Part shown: piece after piece, positions 1-7,978 of the stretch
Layout of the letters: each line of letters begins with the position of its first letter
How positions within the stretch are numbered: position 1 is the stretch's first letter
Origin: Runella rosea
Lineage (GTDB): Bacteria; Bacteroidota; Bacteroidia; Cytophagales; Spirosomataceae
Assembly (NCBI RefSeq): GCF_003325355.1
Contig: NZ_CP030850.1
Coordinates: 6,151,001 to 6,215,000, forward strand
DNA: 64,000 nucleotides
Reading direction: 5' to 3'
Notes under the pieces: model-generated
Told to the model about the DNA's origin: nothing
The model's input: only the letters and a program-made list of their open reading frames with translations
Database searches by the model: none
Position numbers and translations under genes: made by a program

Positions 1-1133
1 TCGAATACGGCGTATTTGATGTGGCCGAGTTTTTCCAACACCGATGGGTCGCACAGCTCCGTTTCGGTGCCGGGTAAATACACCGCCTGACGGGGATTTT
101 CGGCCAAATCGGCTTGGTAAATATAGTTGGGGTCTTGGCTGATGGCGAGGATTTCTTCGCCATTGGCGGTGCCCGTAATAAACAGTTTTTGAACCGTAAC
201 GGCCGCCGCAAAGTTGGCAAATTCGGCGGCTTCGCTGGGGCTAATTCCCGCCGCCAAACACAAAGTAATGGCGCTGATAACGGTATCTCCCGCGCCAACA
301 GTATCGAGTTGCGCGGTGAGTTGTAAACCCAAGTGTTCGTGGTAACCCGTTGAATCAAAGGCGGTAATGCCTCTTGCTCCACAGGTAACAAAGACGGGTT
401 TTTGTGATTGGGCAAATAAAGCCTGACCGTATTCCAGCACGGTAGCGCGCGGTAACATCGTACGCGGCTCTACCTGAACGCCGTTGAGGTGTGCAGCCTC
501 TACGTCGTTTACTTTGCGGTATACATTGGAGAAACGATCATTGAAATGACGGGAATCAACCAAGATGATTTTGTCGTTGTATTGCTCAAAAAGCGCATTG
601 GCTTTTTCGATAAAGCTGTCGTTGGTAATACTTCCAACAACTTGTTGATTGAAAATGACGGCATCGTGGGTTTCCAAAGCAGCCGTTAAAGCGGCTAAAA
701 TTTGTTCGTCAATTTCTAAGGAGCGTTTGTTGTACACCCCAAAATCAATGCGCGGCTCTTCTACACCTTCAATGTAGCGTTTGAGATACGCGTAAGTATG
801 AAAATGCTCTTTTTGAATGAATAAAGAGCTGGTGTCGGCGCCCAGTTTTTGCAATTGAGCCGTCAATTCACGCCCGTGAATATCGTCGCCTACCACGCCG
901 ATGACCTTGAGTTGGGCGGGTTGAAGGGCCGAAAGATTGGCGATGACGTTGGCCGCGCCGCCCGGCGAATAATAATGCTTGGCCACCGACTCGGCTTGCA
1001 GGCCCGTTTCGATTGATACTTCTGATTTGCGCGTATCCATGATCCAGTACGCATCCAAACAAAAGTCTCCATATACCGCTACTTTGACGGTTTTTATTTT
1101 TTCAAGAATAGATTTGATTTGAAGGGTGTCCAT
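1..1133 (-). CDS. PfkB-family sugar kinase, RfaE domain I-like (3' end beyond window)
   Basis: The reverse strand is open from an ATG at 1133 to the window edge, giving 377 codons without a stop. It carries the two PfkB/ribokinase signatures: a glycine-rich GGAANVIANLSAL stretch near residue 60, and VGAGDT near residue 280, whose Asp is the catalytic base in this family. The N-terminal half resembles the kinase domain of heptose-7-phosphate kinase (RfaE domain I), so the likely reaction is ATP-dependent phosphorylation of a sugar or sugar phosphate in the cytoplasm. The visible part runs about 60 residues past the usual kinase end, so a second domain may follow, but no nucleotidyltransferase motif is seen. 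The substrate cannot be assigned from sequence alone. Confidence 0.85.
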   Translation of the reverse strand, partial: MDTLQIKSILEKIKTVKVAVYGDFCLDAYWIMDTRKSEVSIETGLQAESVAKHYYSPGGAANVIANLSALQPAQLKVIGVVGDDIHGRELTAQLQKLGADTSSLFIQKEHFHTYAYLKRYIEGVEEPRIDFGVYNKRSLEIDEQILAALTAALETHDAVIFNQQVVGSITNDSFIEKANALFEQYNDKIILVDSRHFNDRFSNVYRKVNDVEAAHLNGVQVEPRTMLPRATVLEYGQALFAQSQKPVFVTCGARGITAFDSTGYHEHLGLQLTAQLDTVGAGDTVISAITLCLAAGISPSEAAEFANFAAAVTVQKLFITGTANGEEILAISQDPNYIYQADLAENPRQAVYLPGTETELCDPSVLEKLGHIKYAVF

Positions 1134-1240
1134 AAAATAAAATTGGAATAGCTACTATACGTTTAAGTAAATACTCCAATTGCACTACTCAAGGCTATTC
1201 TTTCATTTATTAAATATTTCGGATGATTCATCGGTAGCTT

Positions 1241-1702
1241 TCAATTCACTCCTCCCAAAAGCATTAGTTTTTTGATAAGAAATGGATAACTGATGAGACA
1301 AAGTGCAATGCCCCAACGAAAAAGTGTTTTGGGCAAGGTTCCCGCACCTTCGTTGGCTAAAAGCACTTCTCTGATTGATTTGTAGAAGTAATAACAGACT
1401 TCCACTTTCTGCCCCACTTGATAAGGAGAGGGGGTTTGGTAATGGGTAGAATAATGCCGATGCGAGCCATTTTTAGTGACAAAATCCACAACGGGAGCCT
1501 GCCCTTCGCCCTCTTTTGAACCAAATAATTCACCGGGGTTTTGCCGAATTTCAACAACGGTTCCTACGGTTTTGATTCCTTTGGAAGTGACTCGCTCGAC
1601 AATCTTTGATTTATCGTAAGCGATGATTAACAGATAAGTGCCAACGAGCGCCACCAGCGGCATTACTTGGGTTAAGTAGGGTAGAGGGTTCATCTTTTTC
1701 AT
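1241..1702 (-). CDS. DUF3592-like small membrane protein
   Basis: This 153-residue protein has a hydrophobic helix near residues 10-27 and a second near 127-147, with a soluble stretch of about 100 residues between them. The central part (VGTVVEI, then VVDFVTKNGS, then YQVGQKVEVCYY) follows the layout of DUF3592 proteins, which have two membrane helices around a small beta-rich domain. No enzymatic motif is visible. It is transcribed on the same strand as the flanking genes but separated by more than 100 bases on each side, so it may be monocistronic. The function of the family is not established. Confidence 0.65.
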   Translation of the reverse strand: MKKMNPLPYLTQVMPLVALVGTYLLIIAYDKSKIVERVTSKGIKTVGTVVEIRQNPGELFGSKEGEGQAPVVDFVTKNGSHRHYSTHYQTPSPYQVGQKVEVCYYFYKSIREVLLANEGAGTLPKTLFRWGIALCLISYPFLIKKLMLLGGVN

Positions 1703-1860
1703 TAAGATAGAGGAGATGAGGTAAAGTTGAACCCCAGGATTGAATCATGAAATTTTTTTCAAACGAAGGGTGGCAATTTAAGCCTAAGGCGATGGTAAGC
1801 TACCCTGAACCGTCACCGGGCAAATCCTAAAGAGAGGCTTCACGACTTTGAACTGTAATT

Positions 1861-1897
1861 GCCCGTCAGGCGGTTTGACACGGTCCGACTGACGGGC
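1861..1897 (-). terminator. Hairpin after the aldehyde dehydrogenase gene
   Basis: A perfect 9-bp inverted repeat (1861-1869 with 1889-1897, arms GCCCGTCAG/CTGACGGGC) starts 7 bases past the stop codon of the aldehyde dehydrogenase. The loop is long (19 nt) and no T-run follows on the minus strand, so it may be a Rho-independent-like end or an mRNA-stabilising hairpin. Confidence 0.35.
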
Positions 1898-1903
1898 TGG
1901 TAA

Positions 1904-3430
1904 CTAAATTTCAAATTTAATCCCCTGCGCCAACGGCAACGTGGTCCCGTAGTTGATGGTGTTGGTCTGACGGCGCATGTAGGCTCGCCACGCATCGGAG
2001 CCAGATTCGCGCCCGCCACCCGTTTCTTTCTCGCCGCCAAATGCGCCGCCGATTTCGGCACCAGAAGTACCGATGTTGACATTGGCAATGCCGCAATCAG
2101 AACCCGCTTGACTCAAAAACAACTCTGACTCACGCACATTGAGCGTAAAGATGGCCGAAGACAGCCCTTGTGGTACGCCATTTTGTAAGGCAATGGCTTC
2201 ATCTAAAGTACTGTATTTGATGAGATATAAAATAGGCGCGAAGGTCTCGTGTTGCACAATCGGCCAGTGATTTTCGACTTCTGCTACGCAGGGTTGTACG
2301 TAGCAACCCGACGCAAAATCGGCACCTGTTAAAACGCCTGGTTCTACCACAAACGTACCCCCTGCAATGCGTACTTCGTCGACTGCCGACTGGTAGTTTT
2401 TGACTGCTAAAGTATCAATCAACGGCCCAACGTGGATGTTGCTGTCGAGTGGGTTGCCGATGCGCAGCTGACCGTAAGCTTTAACCAGACGTTGTTTTAC
2501 ATCTTCATAGATGCTTTCGTGGATAATCAACCGACGGGTGCTAGTGCAGCGTTGGCCTGCCGTTCCTACGGCCCCAAACACAATAGCTGGAATGGCCAAC
2601 GGCAGGTCGGCATGTTGCGAAATGATGATGGCGTTGTTGCCGCCCAATTCCAACAAACTGCGTCCCAAACGGCCACCCACGGCTTGCCCCACGGACTTGC
2701 CCATGCGTGTACTGCCTGTGGCTGAAACCAACGGAACTCGCTCGTCGTGCGAAAGCCATTCGCCCACTTCTCGTCCACCGATAATCAGCCCCGAAACTCC
2801 TTCGGGAACATCGTTGGTTTTCAGTACTTCTTGGATAATATTTTGGCAGGCAACGGCCGTTAAAGGCGTTTTTTCGGAAGGTTTCCACACGCATACGTCG
2901 CCGCAGACCCACGCTAGCATGGAGTTCCATGACCACACGGCCACGGGAAAATTGAAGGCCGAAATAATGCCCACAATACCTAGCGGGTGCCATTGCTCAT
3001 ACATCCGGTGCGATGGGCGCTCGCTGTGCATGGTGAGTCCGTATAATTGGCGTGATAGCCCGACGGCAAAATCGCAGATGTCAATCATTTCCTGCACTTC
3101 GCCGAGGCCCTCCTGAAGGCTCTTGCCCATTTCATAACTGACCAAGGTGCCAAGTTCGGTTTTGTATTTGCGCAATTGTTCGCCCATTTGCCGAACGATG
3201 TCGCCGCGCTTGGGGGCGGGCACGAGCCGCCACGTTTTGAATGCTTCCTGCGCCTGACCAATGACAGTATCGTAATCTTCACGGGATGCCGCATGCACTT
3301 TGCCGATGAGTTGACCATCTACTGGCGAAAAAGAAGACAACTCTTCGCCCCGACCTTCCCAAGCAGCCAAGCCCGTGCTAATGCCGTGATTTGTGCTGGA
3401 AATACGCAGTGTTTCTAAGATTGTTTGCAT
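1904..3430 (-). CDS. ALDH7-type aldehyde dehydrogenase (aminoadipate-semialdehyde dehydrogenase-like)
   Basis: A full-length 508-residue NAD(P)-dependent aldehyde dehydrogenase. The catalytic Cys is C295 in GQRCTSTRR, and the general-base Glu is E261 in LELGGNN. The [11 protein letters not shown] and GQRCTSTRR forms are typical of the ALDH7 (antiquitin) branch, which oxidises L-2-aminoadipate 6-semialdehyde to 2-aminoadipate in lysine breakdown. The ATG at 3430 gives the normal family length. No other lysine-degradation genes are in the window, so the substrate is inferred from family resemblance only. It lies 79 bases downstream of nhaD on the same strand and probably has its own promoter. 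Confidence 0.88.
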   Translation of the reverse strand: MQTILETLRISSTNHGISTGLAAWEGRGEELSSFSPVDGQLIGKVHAASREDYDTVIGQAQEAFKTWRLVPAPKRGDIVRQMGEQLRKYKTELGTLVSYEMGKSLQEGLGEVQEMIDICDFAVGLSRQLYGLTMHSERPSHRMYEQWHPLGIVGIISAFNFPVAVWSWNSMLAWVCGDVCVWKPSEKTPLTAVACQNIIQEVLKTNDVPEGVSGLIIGGREVGEWLSHDERVPLVSATGSTRMGKSVGQAVGGRLGRSLLELGGNNAIIISQHADLPLAIPAIVFGAVGTAGQRCTSTRRLIIHESIYEDVKQRLVKAYGQLRIGNPLDSNIHVGPLIDTLAVKNYQSAVDEVRIAGGTFVVEPGVLTGADFASGCYVQPCVAEVENHWPIVQHETFAPILYLIKYSTLDEAIALQNGVPQGLSSAIFTLNVRESELFLSQAGSDCGIANVNIGTSGAEIGGAFGGEKETGGGRESGSDAWRAYMRRQTNTINYGTTLPLAQGIKFEI

Positions 3431-3492
3431 CTGATAAATTTGGAAATTGGATTTGTTGATGATAAAAACCGCTTGAAGCGTTCTTCAATTCC

Positions 3493-3521
3493 CAAAGGTA
3501 AATCCAATCTTACATAAACAA
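3493..3521 (-). promoter_or_regulatory. Candidate promoter for the ALDH7 gene
   Basis: Read on the minus strand, TTG (3519-3521) is followed after 18 bases by TACCTTTG (3493-3500), which fits the Bacteroidota -33/-7 pattern TTG...TAnnTTTG. It overlaps the end of nhaD and would leave a leader of about 55 bases before the ATG at 3430. Confidence 0.35.
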
Positions 3522-4775
3522 AAACACCAGTGCGCCCGCCACGTACCCAATCAACGCCAGAAGGCTGATGCGCTTGAGATACCAAAAAAAGCTGATGCGC
3601 TCCATGCCCATCACCGCCACGCCCGCCGCCGAGCCAATGATCAACATACTACCGCCTGTACCCGCGCAATAGGCCAAAAATTCCCAGATTCGGTGGTCTT
3701 GGGGGTAGGTTGCCAAATCATACATACCCATGGAGGCCGCCACGAGCGGCACGTTGTCAATGACCGCCGAGGCAATCCCGATGATAAAAACGATGGCGTC
3801 GAGGTTGCCGATGGTATCGTTCATCCACGCCGCTAGATCGGTCAATACGTGCGTAACTTCCAAGACGCCAATGGCTAGAAGTATGCCCATAAAGAATAAA
3901 ATACTGCTTGTGTCAATTTTACTTAATGCATGACTGGCCGTAAAAGGCTTACGGTCTTCTTCGTCTTTTTTAGAATGGAGGATTTCTGAAACAATCCAAA
4001 CCACGCCCAACGCCAACAGAATACCCATATAAGGCGGCAAGTGCGTCACGGTTTTAAAGATGGGAACGAATAAAAGCATCCCAATACCCGTCCCAAACAT
4101 GATGTTACGCTCTTTGTTAGTCACGTCATCACTCTCAGATTTCTTGGAAATCTTTGGAGTAGCGATTGACCCTTTGAGTTTAAATGAAAGATAAATAAGG
4201 GGTACAATCAACGCAATAAGACTCGGAATAAACAGTGTTTTCATGACATTGACGGCCGAAATCTGCCCGCCAATCCACAACATCGTCGTGGTGACATCTC
4301 CCAGCGGCGACCACGCACCGCCTGCGTTGGCGGCGATGATGACAATCCCCGCAAAAAAACGTCGCATTTCATCATCTCGGATGATTTTACGCAGCAACGA
4401 TACCATCACAATGGCCGTGGTAAGGTTGTCCAAAACCGCCGACAGAAAAAACGTAAGTATGCTGATAATCCACAGCAACGCGCGGCTGTCTTTGGTGTGA
4501 ATCCGCTCGGTAATCACGCCAAACCCCTGATGAGCGTCGACCAACTCTACAATGGTCATGGCCCCCAACAGGAAAAAGGCAATCTCGGATATATTGGCTA
4601 AATGATGGGAAAGCTCTTCGACAATGTGGTGGGAATCATTACTTCCGAGGGCATAGAGGGTCCAACAGATTACGCCTGTCAATAAAGCAGTTGCAGTTTT
4701 GTTGAGATTAATGTTATGCTCAAGGGTAATAAAGAGGTAACCTATGACAAAAATGATAATAATGGCAGTAATCAT
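3510..4775 (-). CDS. nhaD: NhaD-type Na+/H+ antiporter
   Basis: A 421-residue polytopic inner-membrane protein of about a dozen hydrophobic segments. It shows the ion-transporter (ArsB/NhaD) pattern, including VLDNLTTAIVMVSLLRK, AANAGGAWSPLGDVTTTMLW and the second-half VIDNVPLVAASMGMYD. The paired DN(L/V)xT/P motifs and the GGAWSPLGDVTTTMLW segment are hallmarks of NhaD, which exchanges cytoplasmic Na+ (or Li+) for external protons. Length is normal for the family. It is divergent from the calcium/sodium antiporter gene that starts 116 bases away, so two cation exchangers share one intergenic region. Confidence 0.9.
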   Translation of the reverse strand: MITAIIIIFVIGYLFITLEHNINLNKTATALLTGVICWTLYALGSNDSHHIVEELSHHLANISEIAFFLLGAMTIVELVDAHQGFGVITERIHTKDSRALLWIISILTFFLSAVLDNLTTAIVMVSLLRKIIRDDEMRRFFAGIVIIAANAGGAWSPLGDVTTTMLWIGGQISAVNVMKTLFIPSLIALIVPLIYLSFKLKGSIATPKISKKSESDDVTNKERNIMFGTGIGMLLFVPIFKTVTHLPPYMGILLALGVVWIVSEILHSKKDEEDRKPFTASHALSKIDTSSILFFMGILLAIGVLEVTHVLTDLAAWMNDTIGNLDAIVFIIGIASAVIDNVPLVAASMGMYDLATYPQDHRIWEFLAYCAGTGGSMLIIGSAAGVAVMGMERISFFWYLKRISLLALIGYVAGALVFLFM

Positions 4776-4891
4776 AATTGATAATTTAAGACTGGGTTAA
4801 AACAACAACTGAATCCTTAAAAAGTCGTTAAAAACTCCCTATTTACGCAAAAAACACCGATTTTGCAGAAATATTAAGCAAAAGAAAGACG

Positions 4892-5827
4892 ATGCTTCTT
4901 AACTGGATTTTACTTTTTGTGGGTAGTCTAACGGTTTTGTTGGTTGCGGCCCGTTTTTTTACCAATGCCGCCGAAAGCGCAGGACGACTCCTCAAACTCC
5001 CCCCCTTCGTAACGGGTATTTTTATCGTAGGCATTGGTACTTCATTGCCTGAGTTGGTAACGGCTCTTTTGTCCATTTCGTCGGGGCAGGCGGAGATTGT
5101 GGCGGGAAATCTCATCGGGGCCAATATCTCCAATATTTTCTTGATTGTAGGTTTTACGGCCTTGATGAATCGTCGAACGATTGATTTGGGCAAACGTTAT
5201 CTTATGATTGACCTTCATTATCTGTTGGGCTCGGCGCTGGTCTTTTATTTGTTTTTACAAGACGGCATCCTTACGTGGAAAGAAGGGGCTTTTTTGATTC
5301 TTATCTTTGTGATATACAGCCTTTATCTACTGAGGGCTGGCAATGAAGACGAACCCGAAGAAACGACCGAAAGCACTCCCTCATGGGGTAAAGTGGGACT
5401 GATTCTGGCTTTGGCGGGCGTCGGAATTTACTTTGGAGCCGATTATACGGTGTTGAGTATTACCCGAATTGCCGAAATTCTGACGATTCCCCCGTCCATC
5501 ATTGCCCTTACCGTGCTATCGTTAGGAACGACGCTGCCCGAGTTGGCGGTCAACTATTTTTCGGTAAAGCAGGGTAAAGCGTCGTTGGCAATTGGTAACG
5601 TGATGGGCTCGTGTATCTTCAACGTTTTGGTCATTCCGGGCACGGCAAGTTGGGCGGGAGACCTAACGGCCAGCGGCCAGCTTCTGTCGCTTGCGTTGCC
5701 GATACTAGTGGCTGCATCGGCCTTTTTTTATCTTTTGGCCCAAGATAAGCGCATCTCCACTTGGGAGGGGGCTTTGTTTTTGGTGTTGTATTTCATCGTA
5801 ATGTTTAAAATCTCCGGGCTGATTTAG
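4892..5827 (+). CDS. Calcium/sodium antiporter, CaCA family (YrbG-like)
   Basis: A 311-residue membrane protein with the inverted-repeat architecture of K+-dependent or K+-independent Na+/Ca2+ exchangers. The first alpha repeat contains GTSLPELVTALLS and GNLIGANISNIF. The second contains LGTTLPELAVNYFS and GNVMGSCIFNVLVIPG. The Glu and Asn/Ser residues of these repeats form the ion site in the family. The middle linker (about residues 145-165) is acidic and probably cytoplasmic. It is expected to extrude Ca2+ in exchange for Na+ across the inner membrane. The gene ends convergently with the glycosyltransferase-phosphatase gene, 18 bases apart. Confidence 0.9.
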   Translation: MLLNWILLFVGSLTVLLVAARFFTNAAESAGRLLKLPPFVTGIFIVGIGTSLPELVTALLSISSGQAEIVAGNLIGANISNIFLIVGFTALMNRRTIDLGKRYLMIDLHYLLGSALVFYLFLQDGILTWKEGAFLILIFVIYSLYLLRAGNEDEPEETTESTPSWGKVGLILALAGVGIYFGADYTVLSITRIAEILTIPPSIIALTVLSLGTTLPELAVNYFSVKQGKASLAIGNVMGSCIFNVLVIPGTASWAGDLTASGQLLSLALPILVAASAFFYLLAQDKRISTWEGALFLVLYFIVMFKISGLI

Positions 5828-5838
5828 ACAGTCCGGAG
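5812..5838. terminator. Hairpin between convergent genes
   Basis: CTCCGGGCTG (5812-5821) pairs with CAGTCCGGAG (5829-5838), a 10-bp stem with one G-T pair and a 7-nt loop that contains the stop codon of the antiporter gene. It sits exactly at the junction of two convergent genes, so it probably works as a bidirectional transcription end, although neither side has a long T-run. Confidence 0.5.
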
Positions 5839-5845
5839 TGTATGT

Positions 5846-7222
5846 TCAAACCAACTTCAAAATGGGGCGAAAATAGGGCTTGCTGAGTACCACATCGGCA
5901 CTGTTTTCTAAAATTTGGTTTTTGGTACAAAAAGAAACCCCAATGCCTGATTTGCGAATCATGCAAATGTCGTTTTCTCCGTCGCCGATAGCCATTACGT
6001 TTTCAAAACCTACGTGGTAGATTTCTGAAAGGTAAGACAGCGCATTGGTTTTGCAAAAATCGTGACTGCAATGGGAAGTGTTGCGTTTGAAAAAATACGA
6101 TGGAATTTTGACTTGGCCCGTGGCCACGCTCCGCGAAAATTCAAGCTCGTTGGCAAGGGTAAAATCAAGCCTAAATAGATTTTTGAGGTGGTGGGTGACG
6201 CAGGTATAACTGTCGCTGATGATGCCCGTTATGAACCCTTTTTGTTTTAATTCCGCTACAATTTCCCCGAAATCAGCCACGACAGGAATCGACTTGACAA
6301 CTTCAATGATTTCGCCGAAGGTTTTTCCGTGTAGGAGCTGCGCAATCTGCTTGGTACGCACCACGGGGTTGGTTTGTTCGGCCACGATTTGCCAAAGTTC
6401 CTTTTTGAACCCAAAGGCATCGGCGGCGGTGTGGATAAAACCAGACCGCAGAATCGTGTTGTCCATGTCAAAAACCACCATTTTGCGCAATCCCACCATT
6501 GATTCCCTGATGGCGTCGGACATCTCACGTCGAATAACATTGATGTTTTCGAGATTTTCGAGAGAGGGTTCGGTTATTTGATTAGTGCGCGCCAGAATGG
6601 CTTTCGTCACTTCCCTTGACATTTTTCCTAGCTCTTGCCAAGGCTTCATTTTATTTTCAACCGTTCCGATGCTCACTTCGGCAATGCGTGTTTTGAGGCG
6701 ATGCATGTCTAACAAAATCCCGATGTCAACTCCGTAATCATTTTCAAAATCAATTTTTTCAAAGAATGATTTTCTGCCCGCAATGATGCCGCTCAACGGC
6801 TGTTTGAAATGCGCTAAGGCGGGAAATAAAATACTTAAAAGCGGCTTGGCCACCAATTCCGTTACGCGCCCCGCCTGACGGTCAAAATAAGATTTTACGA
6901 AGTCGGCTTCATTTTTTAAAAGGGGCTCAATGAGAATATCCACGACGTTTTCGGGGTAGGTGGGAATGTCAGCATCCAGAAAAACGATGATGTCAGATTG
7001 GGTCATCATGAGGCCTTCGCGCATAGACGCCCCTTTGCCCAATTGTGTGCTCGTAAAGGACGTTGCGCCAGAGAGCATGGCTACTTCAACCGTATTGTCG
7101 TAAGATTGATCGTCGATAACGATTACTTCACGAACGTAGGCGCAATTTTGGGCTTTTCGAATAACATTGGCAATGGTGGCTTCTTCATTAAGGGCTGGAA
7201 TGATAACGGTAACGTTGTTCAT
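5846..7222 (-). CDS. GT2/GpgS-like glycosyltransferase fused to HAD-IB phosphatase
   Basis: A 458-residue two-domain protein starting at the ATG at 7222; the frame upstream of it lacks an ATG and crosses a terminator-like hairpin. Residues 1-215 are a GT-A glycosyltransferase with VIIPALNEE at the start and DAD at 83-85. The stretch GRVTELVAKPLL (118-129) followed by QPLSGIIAGR (141-150) is very like glucosyl-3-phosphoglycerate synthase. Residues 247-458 are a SerB-like HAD phosphatase with DMDNT (252-256; D252 is the expected nucleophile and D254 the acid/base), S336 (motif II), K391 (motif III) and GDGEND (413-418). The family logic suggests one chain makes a glycosyl-phosphoglycerate and then dephosphorylates it, giving a compatible solute such as glucosylglycerate. 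That activity is inferred. Confidence 0.8.
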   Translation of the reverse strand: MNNVTVIIPALNEEATIANVIRKAQNCAYVREVIVIDDQSYDNTVEVAMLSGATSFTSTQLGKGASMREGLMMTQSDIIVFLDADIPTYPENVVDILIEPLLKNEADFVKSYFDRQAGRVTELVAKPLLSILFPALAHFKQPLSGIIAGRKSFFEKIDFENDYGVDIGILLDMHRLKTRIAEVSIGTVENKMKPWQELGKMSREVTKAILARTNQITEPSLENLENINVIRREMSDAIRESMVGLRKMVVFDMDNTILRSGFIHTAADAFGFKKELWQIVAEQTNPVVRTKQIAQLLHGKTFGEIIEVVKSIPVVADFGEIVAELKQKGFITGIISDSYTCVTHHLKNLFRLDFTLANELEFSRSVATGQVKIPSYFFKRNTSHCSHDFCKTNALSYLSEIYHVGFENVMAIGDGENDICMIRKSGIGVSFCTKNQILENSADVVLSKPYFRPILKLV

Positions 7223-7250
7223 AGAAATGATGTTTGGAAGATAGATTAGG

Positions 7251-7283
7251 AAGAAAACCCAAGCGGAGACGTTCCCGCTTGGG
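7251..7283 (-). terminator. Terminator-like hairpin upstream of the GT2-HAD gene
   Basis: CCCAAGCGG (7258-7266) pairs with CCGCTTGGG (7275-7283), a 9-bp GC-rich stem with an 8-nt loop. Read on the minus strand it is followed by TTTTCTT. It lies 36 bases before the ATG of the GT2-HAD gene, so it either ends upstream transcription or could act as a leader attenuator. Confidence 0.5.
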
Positions 7284-7411
7284 CGAGGCAAACACTCAGG
7301 ACAATTAACAATCAAAGGTCTTCCGGCAATCTTAACAACACCTTAAGCAGCAATTAAAAAAAAATAATTTTGGGGAATGATTGAATCAAAAATGTCGTAA
7401 CGGCAATAAAG

Positions 7412-7450
7412 TAAGTAAGAATGACGAGTGAGGATACCTCGCTCGTCATT
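7412..7450 (-). terminator. Terminator of the 104-residue membrane protein gene
   Basis: A 14-bp stem with one G-T pair (7420-7433 with 7437-7450) and a 3-nt loop lies 27 bases after the stop of the gene ending at 7478. On the minus strand it is followed by the T-rich stretch CTTACTTACTTTATT. Confidence 0.6.
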
Positions 7451-7477
7451 GCTAGTCAACCAAATCGTATGTTACCT

Positions 7478-7792
7478 TCATTTTCCGCTTTTTTTGAGTG
7501 TAAATTGCTGTTGTTGCAGGTGTAGGTTTGTTTTCCTTAGTTGATTGATGGTATCTTTCATCAAAAAAATAACCTTATCCTGCGACAACTTAACGGCTTC
7601 GAGCGAGTCTTGTCGCAATAGCGCTCGGTTCGTCATTTCCGTCATGGTGCGCTGTGCCATCCATTGGTAGAAGCAGACGAAAACCATGCCCGCCAAAATG
7701 GCCAAAAGACTGATAATTGCACTGCGTCGGTTATGTTTTCCGCGCTGACGGTCGTACGTGTTGCCGTATCTCGGCAAAATTCGTGTCTTCAT
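7478..7792 (-). CDS. Small single-pass membrane protein, unknown function
   Basis: I do not recognise this 104-residue protein. It has a basic N-terminus (about residues 1-22), one hydrophobic helix near residues 24-43 (ISLLAILAGMVFVCFYQW), and a polar, helix-prone tail rich in Gln, Lys and Leu that looks coiled-coil-like. The ATG at 7792 is well placed. It lies about 190 bases downstream of the histidine kinase gene on the same strand and is followed by a good terminator, so it might be co-transcribed with the two-component system, but that is only a positional inference. Confidence 0.6.
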   Translation of the reverse strand: MKTRILPRYGNTYDRQRGKHNRRSAIISLLAILAGMVFVCFYQWMAQRTMTEMTNRALLRQDSLEAVKLSQDKVIFLMKDTINQLRKTNLHLQQQQFTLKKSGK

Positions 7793-7978
7793 TCAGAGCT
7801 GCGCATTGAGAATACTTTATTGTGGCAGCCGCCACTGCAGCAATCGCTTGTATTACAATGACAAAGAAACAGGGCAATCCTTAAGAACTTATGAAGGAAT
7901 GATTAAAAAGTTACTAAAAATGAAGAAAACTGAAAAAGTAAAAAACGACTGATAGAGACGCGAAATCGGGGTAAAAAC

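Noticed and set aside
2511-3116. A 201-codon open frame opposite the aldehyde dehydrogenase gene
   Set aside because: The opposite strand holds a full ALDH with intact catalytic residues; the antisense frame has no family features.
5846-7315. Upstream extension of the synthase-phosphatase gene to 7315
   Set aside because: The extension lacks an ATG, crosses a GC hairpin, and adds residues with no match to the glycosyltransferase start.
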